From: Takifugu bimaculatus
Lineage: Eukaryota; Chordata; Actinopteri; Tetraodontiformes; Tetraodontidae
Direction: 5' to 3'
NCBI GenBank assembly: GCA_004026145.2
Contig: CP034984.1
Span: 13,506,560-13,570,559 of the forward strand
Length of the DNA: 64,000 nucleotides
Shown here: one piece after another, positions 9,358 through 19,745 of the stretch
Layout: each line of letters begins with the position of its first letter
How positions within the stretch are numbered: the stretch's first letter is position 1
Notes under the pieces: generated by a model
Database searches by the model: none
What the model was told of the DNA's origin: nothing
Seen by the model: only the letters and a program-made list of their open reading frames with translations
Program-made: the position numbers and the translations under genes

Positions 9358-11238
9358 TTAGGATTCTATTTTTGTGCACGTTGTGGGCAGGATCTCAAGG
9401 CAATGTGGGAGACATCTGCCTGGGTTATACAGGGGTGATTCTTGATTATATCAAAGGGAGTGATACAACATTTCAGTTTGACCTATGTGAAGTCATAGGT
9501 GGCTGTGGGAATCCTGCAAGTTGGAGGAACACGGATGTTTATTTATGCATGTACAGAAATGTCCATCAAATTTGTCAAAATGGGTATGGGGGACGTTTTG
9601 GGGAAATGTGTCCTGGTTGGGGTTATGTTAATTGGTGGACAGGGCAGGCCTGGAGCCCTTCTCCTCCACATGGTTGGTCAAAAGGTAACTGGGAGAATAA
9701 TTACATTCACTAGAGGACTTTTAGCAGGGCGGAGCCATGAGGGGTTGAATCCTTTATTATTTTCTATTAAGAGTATGGATTATTTTCCCGAAATAATGAA
9801 TAGGAAAGGAGATGAGAGGTTATTCATAGTGCTAGGTGTACATGTTGGAGGTCAAGATCCCAAAGGAATAATTCAAATCAATTTTAGGACTAACTCAAAC
9901 CCTGTCTCAACTTCAGTAACTTCAGTGCTCAATCCTAATGTAGTAGCTGTAGATTTTAGTAAATTTACGGCAGAGGATGTGGTAAAGATTGCTACAGGTT
10001 ATGGGGATGCAAATATCTGGTTGGAATGGATCCAGGCTACGGCCAAGGATCAAAACATGACAAATTGTGTCGCCTGCTCCGCGGCTAGACCTAATTTACA
10101 TACGTCCCCTGCCCCGTTGCTTATAGAAGCAGACCCTCAGGGATTTCACTGTATGTTAAGTTTACACATGTATGATAACCCTGTGAACTGTTCCACTTTA
10201 TCAGCTCTTTTTCCAGTGGCATCAAATAAGACAGCTCCTCCTACATTTGTCTCAGCCAGATCCAATTTTATCTGTTTGTCACGAACCGGAGGAAGGTTGG
10301 TGGGTAAGTTGCCCACGACATGGTGTAAGCATACAGTAAATGTTACTACATGGAGTAACGCGTCATACTTTCCAGTTCATCGAGCTGATTTGTTTTGGCA
10401 CTGTGATCCACACACTTTGATGTCAGCTATCCCATCCGACTGGTCAGGAACATGTACATTGGTCCGTCTCCTACTCCCTATTACTTTATTAGGTCCCAAG
10501 GGGAGGCAGGGACCACCTTCAGTTAGACACAGGAGGGGAACATCATTTGACCTCACGCAGGGATCCCCAACATATATTGATTCAATTGGAGTTCCAAGGG
10601 GAGTCCCTGATGAATATAAATTAGTGGATCAGGTGGCAGCAGGATTTGAAAATTTACCTTTAATATCTGTACTGTTTCCTGTCACACCAAATAAGAATGT
10701 GGATAGAATCAATTATATTCATTATAATGTACAGCGATTGGCAAATCTCACCAGAGATGCAGTGGCTGGGCTATCAGAACAGCTAGCAGCCACTTCTCTG
10801 ATGACTGCACAAAATAGAATGGCTCTTGATATGCTTTTAGCAGAGAACGGCGGGGTTTGCTCCATGTTTGGGGATCAATGTTGTACATTCATTCCTAATA
10901 ATACAGCTCCAGATGGTTCTGTGACCCGGGCACTGGAAGGTTTGCGGACCCTGTCGGACGAAATGAAGGAGCATTCGAGTGTTAATAATCCATTAGAGAA
11001 ATGGATTGACAGAATGTTTGGTAAATGGAAAGTAGTCATTGTATCTGTGTTGATGTCATTAATTTCTGCTACTGCCGGACTAATTTTGTGTGGTTGCTGT
11101 TGTATTCCTTGTATTCGTTCTTTATGTAATCGTGTGATCATCACTGCAATTGAAGGAAAGCGACCTCCTCCTTACCAGATGGCTCAAATTCGAAGGGAAA
11201 CCCTTCCTTTGATGGGTGTGACTGATGGAGAGATTTAA
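9354..11238 (+). pseudogene. Retroviral env, broken by one frameshift
   Basis: The reading frame that starts at 9354 has a signal peptide and the N-terminal part of the surface subunit, and stops at 9713. The rest is in the +1 frame and is open to 11238. That frame contains several N-glycosylation sites, a basic furin-type RHRR site near residue 340 of the open frame, a CX6CC motif near 10857-10884, a hydrophobic membrane anchor at about 11026-11090, and a short Cys-rich tail. The layout is that of a gamma-type envelope with covalently associated subunits. The frame change falls between about 9640 and 9713. Confidence 0.85.
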
Positions 11239-11285
11239 GGGAGTTGTTAATGAATTGTTTGTATTGGCCTAGCTTAGGCTAGGCC

Positions 11286-11295
11286 AAAAGGGGGA
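11286..11295 (+). promoter_or_regulatory. Polypurine tract of the retrovirus
   Basis: AAAAGGGGGA ends 1 bp before the 3' LTR, the expected site for plus-strand priming. Confidence 0.85.
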
Positions 11296-11296
11296 T

Positions 11297-11889
11297 TGAT
11301 GAGAATTGTCTTTATCTTGTTATGTGTTTCACCATATGTTTCTGTCTTCTCTTAGAAGTTAGGCAAGGTAGACTCATTGGTAAATGTAATAAAGAACAGA
11401 GACATTCCAGTTGCAGGATTGTTGTCTGTTCTATTGTTATCTCAGGAGCCAGTCAGGCAGGGGGTGTCAACCACTCATTGTATACAGGACATCAAGGGGT
11501 TGATGATCACATTTGCATGAAGAATGGGAGCTGGCCACCTGGGAAAACAATGGAAAAGAAGAACCCTACCAACACCGCATGGGACTGGAGGAAGAGGACG
11601 AGGACATCCCAGCAGGGGATCTGGATTGGATTGCATGAACATTGTGAATTTACATGTGTGTGACTATAAAGGACTGGGCCAAGGGATAGTTAGGCTGTCA
11701 GACTTCATGCCCTGACAATTAACTCTGTTGTTGCTAGGGTTATGAACTGGCCCGGAGCTCTGTAATATTTGTGTCTGGAATTGGTTCTATTGTTAAATAC
11801 ATTTTGAAATTGATACTTTACTTCTCGAAGTCTTCATTCAAAGAACACGCGGATCGGCAGCTACACTTGAAAGGTATCGCGATCCAACA
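11297..11889 (+). repeat. 3' LTR of the endogenous retrovirus
   Basis: 593 bp, TG...CA, same length as the 5' LTR, TATAAAG at 11665-11671. It is followed by the ATCT target duplication at 11890-11893. Confidence 0.92.
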
Positions 11890-11941
11890 ATCTACAACAT
11901 GGAGGGATTTTGAACCGGTCTCTTGCCTGTCCTTGTCCCAT
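11890..11941 (-). pseudogene. Antisense gag remnant, unit A (start-codon part)
   Basis: This is the 52-bp piece of the older gag cut off by the retrovirus. The start codon is the complement of 11939-11941 and the reading begins MGQGQARD. Units B and C carry it joined to the rest. Confidence 0.55.
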
Positions 11942-12798
11942 TCTGAGTTATGTGAGTCCCTACAGGACGTAAAATCTCAGACTTCCATACTTCCTTTTAA
12001 AATCCTTTGTTGGTACTTGTCAGGCTTCTACCTCAATGAGGCGGACAAGTCTTGCCTCTGCTTCCAACTCAGGAGGATAGTTCCCCGAATGAACCACAGT
12101 CAATTGCGGGAATGCTCCTTACCCCTCTGTGTCGTTGTTTCACCAGAATATGGTTCGGTGTCCGTCACTGGAGGACTTCTCGTCTCAGGAGGCCGCCGAC
12201 CGGCCTCGCGCCGAATTCACGACCGAGGTCTTTGATGCAGAACCGCCGTTGATGGGTTCTGGCTGTACACAGTCTTCGGTGTTCAGCGTCCTGCTGACGA
12301 GATTACCTCACAGATTGGGCTCTGGCTCGAAGGACCAAATTATGTTAGAGTTGAAACAGAGCAACCCAGCAAAACCCTGCATGAATCAACAAAAGACACA
12401 GACACACGGGTGACCTTGCAAGGGAGAACGAGCAGCAGTTCACTCTGGAACACCCTCCGTCGTTCTGCTGCTCCTCTGCAAACCCCCTTCCTTTATTCAC
12501 ATCAGCTTGTTATCTTTGTGGTATTTCACCCCCTCCCTAGATGCTTTGAAGGTTTCAGATAACAATCTCACAGTAAATCTGGTGCTCTGGACAAGTGTAT
12601 TAAATCAAGAGAAGTTAAAAACTCTCTGATTTTTCTTCATCTACTTAGGTGCTAAACATACAAATGCATTTAAACGATACTAATAGAATAATTATTCTCA
12701 CACTGTCCACCTCCCAGTTTCAGGCAGTTTGTTTTTCATTGGTTTAAAATCTCGTAAAGATTGTCGAAGTGAACAACGTCTGTGTCTTCATCGGACCT
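11942..12798. other. Retroviral leader remnant and 3' flank of coiled-coil copy 2
   Basis: No gene is recognised. The first ~450 bases lie upstream of the antisense gag start and are probably its leader; I could not identify an LTR boundary or primer site. Unit A lacks about 45 bases near 12083 that units B and C keep (around 21522-21572). The rest is the 3' flank of the minus-strand coiled-coil gene, with TTTATT at 12491-12496 as a possible poly(A) signal on that strand. Confidence 0.45.
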
Positions 12799-14577
12799 TC
12801 ACCAGAACCTCTCTTCAGTCTTTTTCATAACAAATTCTCCTGTCTGCTCGGCTTCCATTTTTTTGTGTTTCCTCCATCCGAAAAAGTGGCACATTTTAGT
12901 AAATGCAGACTTTTTGGTCTTTTGGGTCTGCTGAGATGTCTGCGGGTCTTTGTAATCACTCGCTTTCTGCTCGTTCTCTGTCCTTGGTTTGTTTTTGCGA
13001 TGCTTCTTCCGTCTCTTCCTCTCCGTCAGCAGCTCCGAGGCATCGTTTCCTTCCTGCGCTCTATAATCTTTACTGTGCCTCTTCTTCTTGTCATTCTGAG
13101 GCTCTAGTTCACTATCACTGATCTTACCATCAGTCTTCTCAGGGTCCTTGTTGAGGGATTTTTTGACCTTGTTCCAGTCCTTCCTGAGATGATCCATCTC
13201 TTCGGTTTTTGACTCGCTCCTTGTCTTGTAATCCTCCAGCTCAACACGAACGCTCTCAAAGTGCCTTTTGGTGTAACTCAGCTGGTTTTGCTGCTCCTTG
13301 TATGCTAGCATAATGATGTCCTTCTCTTGCTGGAGACGATCACACAATTTCTTCTCCTGCTGGGTTTCTTTTCTTGAATCCTCTAGCTCACTCTGGAGAC
13401 TCAGGACCCTGCTTCTGACGTTCTTCTCTGAGTTTTTAAAGCTGTGAAGCATCCCCTGGTTTGAGAGCATTCCCATACTCCCCAGGCCTCTCATGAAAAG
13501 ACTGGACTCTGAAGACTGAAGATCCAGTTTGGATTTTTTGAGGTCAGCCCGGAAACTGTCAAACTTCTGTCTGAGATCTTTTTTACAGGTTGGGTGCTCC
13601 TGCTCCAGAGGAGCTTCGCCACTGGACTGTTCCCTCTCAATTGTTTCCCGGGCTTTCTTGAGGTCCAGCTGAAGAATCTCATACTGGCGTTTGAAATCTT
13701 TGAGCTCATCTTTATGATTCTGAAGCTGTTCCTCATATGCAGCTTTGGTCCTCTTCAGCTCTTGTTGGCAAAGGTCTGAGTGTTCCTTGATCGTCTTTTT
13801 GTGGCCACGCTGAAGACTCTCCAGTTGCTGTCGGACATTATCCAGCTCAGTTTTATGCTTTTGAATCTCCTCTGCACATGAAAGTTTTACCTTCTCCAGT
13901 TCTTCTTGGGCAGCCTTGTTCTTGCTCTTCTCTTGCTGAAGCTCTGCCTCAAACCATTTTAGCAGGTTCAAACATTCCTCTAGGTTGAGGTTTTGGAGCT
14001 TTTCTTCTGATAGAAGCTCTGACTTGTGTGTCTTTATATGGGGTTCAGCTAGAAAGGATTTGTTGGAGTATTTGAAGGATTCTTGTAGCTCTTTGTCCTC
14101 TAAAATATTCCCTTGTGGAGGTTCTGCGTTGACTTCAAGAGGTTTGTCTTCATGGGCATCAGAAGATTCAGCACTTTCTTGCTGTTTCGCTTCCTTAATT
14201 TCTTGTAATAATTTGTTCATATTATTTCTGCCAACTAAAATGTCCTGATGAGCTCTTTCATAGTCCTCAGTGAGAAACTTGATGTCCATTTCTAGATCAA
14301 TTTGCTCATAAACTGCCTCCTGGATGGCTTCCCAGTCGCCATCCTCTGATTCAGATGAACTAGTGGGTTTATTTGGGTCAGGCAAATTCAACTCAATTTC
14401 CTCAATTAATTCATCAATTGAGGAGAGAAGGTCACGATCCTCTTCTAATAGGGCTTCACCCTCATTTCTTCTGTCCTGATGTCTGTCCATTTGCTTCACT
14501 TTGGTTGTCTTTGTGCTGATTTCATGAAAATCCTCATCGCCTGAGTTCCAGTCACCTTTCAGGATCGACTTCAACAT
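12799..14577 (-). CDS. Coiled-coil protein gene, copy 2 (only complete copy)
   Basis: A single 592-codon open frame. Residues 1-110 are acidic with a Ser/Glu/Asp-rich stretch. From about 110 to 450 there is Glu/Lys/Gln/Leu-rich coiled coil (for example EKVKLSCAEEIQKHKTELDN). Residues ~460-560 are very basic (RKRRKKHRKNKP), followed by a C-terminal MCHFFGWRKHKK segment. No signal peptide, membrane segment or catalytic motif is seen. The basic part could be a nuclear signal; that is inference. I do not recognise the family. It is intronless as seen here, so a gene or an old retrocopy are both possible. Confidence 0.8.
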   Translation of the reverse strand: MLKSILKGDWNSGDEDFHEISTKTTKVKQMDRHQDRRNEGEALLEEDRDLLSSIDELIEEIELNLPDPNKPTSSSESEDGDWEAIQEAVYEQIDLEMDIKFLTEDYERAHQDILVGRNNMNKLLQEIKEAKQQESAESSDAHEDKPLEVNAEPPQGNILEDKELQESFKYSNKSFLAEPHIKTHKSELLSEEKLQNLNLEECLNLLKWFEAELQQEKSKNKAAQEELEKVKLSCAEEIQKHKTELDNVRQQLESLQRGHKKTIKEHSDLCQQELKRTKAAYEEQLQNHKDELKDFKRQYEILQLDLKKARETIEREQSSGEAPLEQEHPTCKKDLRQKFDSFRADLKKSKLDLQSSESSLFMRGLGSMGMLSNQGMLHSFKNSEKNVRSRVLSLQSELEDSRKETQQEKKLCDRLQQEKDIIMLAYKEQQNQLSYTKRHFESVRVELEDYKTRSESKTEEMDHLRKDWNKVKKSLNKDPEKTDGKISDSELEPQNDKKKRHSKDYRAQEGNDASELLTERKRRKKHRKNKPRTENEQKASDYKDPQTSQQTQKTKKSAFTKMCHFFGWRKHKKMEAEQTGEFVMKKTEERFW

Positions 14578-14970
14578 TATGACTAATTATTAAGGTAAGC
14601 TAACATTTGTACATTACTTAAAAACCATCAAACATTGACCACAGGGTAACAACTTTGTAGCTGCTTTAATGTTGCATCAAAGGCAATTTGAATAAAGTCT
14701 GATCATATTGAAATGGGCCTTTAATGGTTGAAGCCTTTACTACTGTGCTACATGTGACAGGAACTTCCGTTGGGTAACGTATTGCGTCACTTCCTGTCCG
14801 GCTAGCCAGGGCGGCTGGGTGACAGTTCGCAGGAAGCGTAGCCAAAACCAAAGGCCCACGGTGCACCACCACCCGCTTTCCTGCCACTGTAGCTTGTTGG
14901 GGGTCAGGCCCTGGGATTCTGGAAAGCGCCTCAAAACTATTTTAATTGATACAGAAACTATATCAATAAA

Positions 14971-15021
<51 letters not shown>

Positions 15022-15456
15022 CTGAGGAGAGCAAAATTCTCCACAGATGCTGTAAATAATGTTCAACTCTAAAAATAGAAAACAGGTTCCATTCTTGATG
15101 TTTAACAACGGTTATTGATGAGCAGGCTTGTGCGTGTGCTGGTGCGCTTCACTCACCCTGGTGTGATGATCGACTCTCCAACTCAACTAATTAAGGAATA
15201 AATTAAAAATGGTGACATGTTTCTCCAGGAAACTCATGAAGCCTCCAGAGAGCTCACTTTCCAGAGCGTTCCCATCTTGACAAGTGCATGAATTGACCAG
15301 TAGGAGGAGACAAAACACAGTAAAGAGAAAAGCTGTTGCATATGCAGATCAATACACCCCCCCCCCCCCCCCATCCCCCCATGGTTATATAGATGCATTA
15401 ATCAGAACCTGGTTAGAGTTGGAAGAATCTACAGGAGAAGCTAAAGTGCCTTGAAA
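14578..15456. other. Divergent intergenic region, unit B
   Basis: Same content as 1019-1868. The ATTG tetranucleotide tract is longer (about 14970-15021) and the C-run near 15356-15372 also differs in length. Confidence 0.55.
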
Positions 15457-15883
15457 ATGTTTGTGCTCTTTATTTTATTCCATTTTCTCCATCTGCCAGA
15501 GAATGAAGGTCAGTTTTCAAACCAGATATTGTCGAAAATAAAATTCCAGTTTAAAAATGTGCATTTGTTTCCCAACAGGAGCCACCGACACCAAAAGTGT
15601 TCCCCAAAAACCTTCTTTCACTATTCTGAGAACTGGTGAATTTGTGGTCAGTGAGATCAACTGTTCACACAGCATCAGTAGTTACGACAGGATCTACTGG
15701 TACAAACAAGATGAGAGCAGGGCTCTGAAGCTCCTGGGACATCTGAATACCAACATCCAAAACATGGAGGAGGACGTGAAAGGGAAGATAAGCTTTGATG
15801 GAGATGGACGTTCAGGTTCCAGCCTCAGCATTGCTGCTGTTGGGCTGAAAGACAGTGGGGTTTATTTCTGTGCTGCTAGTCTC
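15457..15883 (+). CDS. TRB V segment, type 1, unit B
   Basis: L exon 15457-15508, V exon 15579-15883. Cys (INCSHS), Trp (IYWYKQ) and Cys (YFCAASL) are all present. CDR1 reads SSYDR, CDR2 GHLNTNIQNMEED. The 23-RSS is CACAGTG 15884-15890 and ACACAAACC 15914-15922. The 3' flank switches from the type 1 sequence of other units to the type 4 flank (GAAGAACC...), so this is a type 1/type 4 recombinant. It looks functional. Confidence 0.88.
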
Positions 15884-16100
15884 CACAGTGCTGCAGGTTC
15901 CCCTCAAGACAACACACAAACCCCAGCCGTCAGCCCCAGGAGGGAAGAACCTTTTTACTCTGAGGCCACGAAGATGGGCGGAGGAATTAACACCACCCAC
16001 CTTGTGACATGGAGGCTTGACTCAAGGAGGACATTGGAAATGTTCACACCAGCCTGAAGGAGCAACAGCCTCATGTTCTTATTGTGATAGACTCCTGCAA

Positions 16101-16564
16101 ATGAGCAGCATGATCCTTTTATTCCTGTTCATCACTCTAGATTCTCTTCTAGCTTCAGGTAAAGGAAACTAAATGTTGCACATTCTAACCTGGTTGGTGA
16201 GCAGCTGATTTTCTCTGTTTGTGTATCAGTTCATCTTTTCTGTCATCGTTTCTTCTGCGGTTCAACAGGCTCCTCTCTCAGTGACCAAGTCCACCAGAGT
16301 CCAGCAGACATTTACCATCAACCTAGAGGAACAGCCAAGATAAACTGTTCACACAGTATTGAGACCTACAACCAAATCTTCTGGTACAAGAAGTCCAACC
16401 TGGAGCTTCAGTTATTGGGATACATGTTTCTCAACAAACCAAACGTGGAGAAAGGAAGTGGCGTGACCATAGAAGGAGACGCCAACAAAAACAAAATCTG
16501 CACGTTAATAATTGAGGGTCTGAGTGTGAACAGCAGTGGGGTTTATTTCTGTGCTGCTAGTCTC
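16101..16564 (+). CDS. TRB V segment, type 5, unit B first copy (RSS truncated)
   Basis: L exon 16101-16158, V exon 16269-16564, open throughout with Cys, Trp (IFWYKK) and YFCAASL. CDR2 reads YMFLNKPNVEKG. The heptamer CACAGTG (16565-16571) is present, but homology to other type 5 copies stops 5 bases into the spacer (after CTGCA). At the 23-bp distance the sequence is CAGAAATCT, not a nonamer. Rearrangement is probably abolished. Confidence 0.82.
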
Positions 16565-16576
16565 CACAGTGCTGCA

Positions 16577-17570
16577 CCAGCCTGAAGCTCAGTGCAGAAA
16601 TCTACCAGCATGTCCACAAGAAGCCCTCAGAGGAGAGTTCAGGTCTCAGGGGTGGAGAAGAGAAGCTGCTGCCTCACACATCCTACAGGACAGGATCACG
16701 GCAAAACCTTCATTTCTCACTAGGATACAAACATTTTAACACAATCTGGGAATATTTCTTATCATTTGATGGAGTGAGAAGCACCTTCAAGAAATGATCA
16801 TCTCTTCTTTCCAGAAGGTGGCGCTAAACTCCAGAAGTTCCAGCTTTTTATTACCACAAAGACGCAGCTGTCAGTTGGAGCCTTCATGCAGGTCTGACAG
16901 GAGATCCTCCAGCAAACGTGGTCCGGTGCTCAGTGTGTCTTTTACATTGGTCCAAAAATAACAGCAGGTGTGCAGATTTTTGCACAACTCAACCATTTTC
17001 TTAGATTTGGTCATTTTCTGAGTATTGAAGTCCAACAAAGTCCTCTTGCAACCCTAAGAAGACCTGGAGACCAAGTCCAGTTGGTCTGAGGCCTCCTTAA
17101 TGTTCCGGTCTCAAAAGCCCTCCAGAGACGGCGCTCCCAAAGGCCGCCGACTCGTGAAGCAGAGGAGGAGTCTTTCACGGAACATCTCAGGAGATCTGAG
17201 TGCAAATACAGCCAGGAGCAGCTCCTTGTTGATCCTCCACCTGATCGCAGGGCATCAGTGCAGCCAGTGATCTGCTCCTTTACACCACAACTCTGATGGT
17301 TCTCAGTAGAACCCTGAGAGTCCCTCCCTCCCCGTCACCAGCTACAATCCACATCTCATTTCAGAACTCCTCTCAGCGTCGGTGAGGCCTTCAGGGACCA
17401 GAAGAATCTCAATTCACAGGAAATGTTTCCAGTTCAGGAAGACAAAAGGATCTCTTTGATTCTTTTGTTTCTGACAGGTTCTTTGCTCATTAACTGTCTA
17501 TTGTCATATTTCATCAGCACTTGAAGGTGTTCCGAATAATATGGTCTGCTTATTTCTGCTCTCTGCTCAG
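16577..17570. other. About 1 kb of unit-B-specific DNA
   Basis: This stretch is absent from units A, C and D and separates a truncated type 5 RSS from a type 3 V exon that has no leader. I see no gene or recognisable repeat in it. The first 12 bases (CCAGCCTGAAG and neighbours) resemble the type 4 downstream flank, which may mark the breakpoint. Confidence 0.5.
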
Positions 17571-17887
17571 GTGTTTGTCTGGGTGTGGACGTCCGTCAGT
17601 CTGTCTCTGATCTGCTCACTAAACCTGGAGACAAAGTGCAGATTTTCTGCAGCCATGATAAAACTGACTACAGGGTGATGCTGTGGTACCAGAGAAGCCC
17701 TGCAGACACGGCTATGAAGCTGGTTGGATATTTGAATGTTGGAGACGTCACCATGGAAGAAGAATAACAAGCAGAACTTTACCCTGTCTGGAGATTTGAG
17801 CGGCACTAAAGCCAAGATGAATGGATCTCTAATGATTCACATAACAGGACGGAGGAAGGAGCAGTTTACTACTGTGAGCAAGTGAAG
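17571..17887 (+). pseudogene. TRB V segment, type 3, unit B (no leader, frameshifts)
   Basis: The V exon begins after a CAG acceptor at 17570, but the normal upstream leader, intron and promoter are replaced by unrelated DNA. An extra A creates a TAA near 17765. Further small indels follow, including in CTGTGAGCAAG at the second Cys region. CDR2 reads LNVGDVT. The heptamer CACACTG is at 17888-17894. Confidence 0.88.
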
Positions 17888-17939
17888 CACACTGATAAAG
17901 ATCCCTCTAAGACTCTACAGAAACTGAATCAGCTGTCTC

Positions 17940-17973
17940 ACACACACACACCACACACACACACACACACACA
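17940..17973. repeat. (CA)n microsatellite, unit B
   Basis: Interrupted CA repeat after type 3, equivalent to 4350-4374. Confidence 0.85.
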
Positions 17974-18173
17974 CCTTCAGGTGAATAAGAAGCTTTCAGC
18001 CAGACCTTCACTCATGTCCTCAAAGAGCACACATATTCATGTGGTGAATTCACAATTTTACAAATGGGAGGAGGTGTTTCACAGAGCGACCGCCCCCCTC
18101 TCGACCCACAGAATCACCACAGGTTCTTGCTACTGGGCTAACTGCACACAAGAGTCTTCTTGAGCCAGCCAAC

Positions 18174-18598
18174 ATGATCTTCATGCTTCTGGTAGTTTGC
18201 AGCCTTTATTTGTCTGCAGCTCAGGGTAAGAAGGTGAGACCAAAGAACAGAGGCTGCACAGCTACCGTGGCCATAACCTCTTCTGCTCTTCTCCTCACAG
18301 CTGCTGCCGACGACAAAAGTGTCCGTCAAACACCTCCGTCCATCACAAAGAGAGAAGGAGATGCTCTTGTCAGTGGGATCAACTGTTCACACCAAGCTTC
18401 CAGGTGATACTCTGGTACAAACAAGATGAGAGCAGGGCTCTGAAGCTCCTGGGATATCTGTACACCAACAACCAAAACGTGGAGGAGGACGTGAAAGGGA
18501 AGATAAGCTTTGATGGAGATGGACGTTCAGGTTCCAGCCTCAGCATTGCTGCTGTTGGGCTGAAAGACAGTGGGGTTTATTTCTGTGCTGCTAGTCTC
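18174..18598 (+). pseudogene. TRB V segment, type 4, unit B (7-bp deletion)
   Basis: L exon 18174-18225, V exon 18301-18598. Seven bases (GTTTCCA) present in units A and C are missing in CDR1, shifting the frame to a stop 4 codons later. The 3' half is intact and ends YFCAASL; RSS CACAGTG 18599-18605, ACACAAACC 18629-18637. The lesion is independent of the 13-bp deletion in unit A. Confidence 0.9.
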
Positions 18599-18815
18599 CA
18601 CAGTGCTGCAGGTTCCCCTCAAGACAACACACAAACCCCAGCCGTCAGCCCCCGGAGGGAAGAACCTTTTCACTCTGAGGCCACGAAGATGGGCGGAGGA
18701 ATTAACACCACCCACCTTGTGACATGGAGGCTTGACTCAAGGAGGACATTGGAAATGTTCACACCAGCCTGAAGGAGCAACAGCCTCATGTTCTTATTGT
18801 GATACACTCCTGCAA

Positions 18816-19279
18816 ATGAGCAGCATGATCCTTTTATTCCTGTTCATCACTCTAGATTCTCTTCTAGCTTCAGGTAAAGGAAACTAAATGTTGCACATTC
18901 TAACCTGGTTGGTGAGCAGCTGATTTTCTCTGTTTGTGTATCCATTCATCTTTTCTGTCATCGTTTCTTCTGCGGTTCAACAGGCTCCTCTCTCAGTGAC
19001 CAAGTCCACCAGAGTCCAGCAGACATTTACCATCAACCTAGAGGAACAGCCAAGATAAACTGTTCACACAGCATTGAGACCTACAACCAAATCTTCTGGT
19101 ACAAGAAATCCAACCTGGAGCTTCAGTTATTGGGATACATGTATAACAACAACCCAAACGTGGAGAAAGGAAGTGTGTGACCATAGAAGGAGACGCCAGA
19201 AAAACCAATAACCTGCTACGTAATAATTGAGGGTCTGAGTGTGAACAGCACGTGGGGTTTATTCTGTGCTGCTAGTCTC
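18816..19279 (+). pseudogene. TRB V segment, type 5, unit B second copy (multiple indels)
   Basis: L exon 18816-18873, V exon from 18984. Around 19175 the reading is GGAAGTGTGTGA where intact copies read GGAAGTGGCGTG, giving a stop. Several more 1-base changes follow before the Cys region. The heptamer CACAGTG is at 19280-19286 and ACAAAAATC at 19310-19318. Confidence 0.88.
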
Positions 19280-19318
19280 CACAGTGCTGCAGGTTCCCCT
19301 CTAGACAACACAAAAATC

Positions 19319-19745
19319 ACCCCAATCTTCACCTCCCTAAACACCTGCTGGGAGCTGCATCCTCAGATCAGTGACAGCTGAGACTTTAAACACTCAGACT
19401 GTCCAAATATGATATAAAATAACCTTCTTCAGTTTAGCTGATAAACTGTGACGTCACAATAGAAATCTTGCAGCCTTAGAGATGAAAATATTAATGTCTC
19501 ACTGACCTGACAATCCCAGGGTCCAAGGACCAGGATGCAGTTTGTAGTCTTACACACCTCTCTGCTGCTGACTAGAACCCTCACTCCACCAACAAAACAT
19601 ATTTAACACATTATAGAGGTGTCTCTGTTCCACGGTTAAAAAGTTCACCAAGCACAGAGCAGGGGAGCGGTCAATCACCATAATCTTATTAAAATTAATA
19701 GCAATCTATCACTCCAAGTTATTAATTAACCCTAACCCTGGTATA
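19319..19745. other. Spacer after V type 5, unit B
   Basis: Same content as 5765-6185, including TGACGTCA near 19450, but with many scattered single-base indels up to about 19640. Confidence 0.5.

Larger units (their letters stand above)
7782..11889 (+). mobile_element. Endogenous retrovirus, internally deleted, gamma-type envelope
   Basis: It is bounded by two 593-bp LTRs that begin TG and end CA, with a 4-bp target duplication ATCT. Order: LTR, primer binding site, leader, 61-bp tandem repeat, integrase C-terminal remnant, env with a frameshift, polypurine tract, LTR. gag, protease, reverse transcriptase, RNase H and most of integrase are missing, so it cannot replicate alone. The LTRs look identical by eye, indicating recent insertion. 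It sits in an older antisense gag remnant and only in unit A. Confidence 0.93.
1019..14577. repeat. Tandem segmental duplication unit A (about 13.56 kb, 9.45 kb without the retrovirus)
   Basis: The unit runs from just upstream of one coiled-coil start codon to the next. Start-codon spacings are 13559, 9478 and 9427 bp. Removing the 4.1-kb retrovirus from unit A leaves about 9.45 kb, matching units B and C. Content: V types 1-5, Penelope-like fragment, antisense gag remnant split by the retrovirus, then coiled-coil copy 2. The retrovirus is in unit A only and units B and C have the clean empty site, so it inserted after the duplications. Confidence 0.9.

Noticed and set aside
11942..12798. An LTR or primer site for the older antisense gag element
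   Set aside because: I looked for a TGG-type primer site and TG/CA boundaries on the minus strand but found none convincing, so no LTR was annotated.
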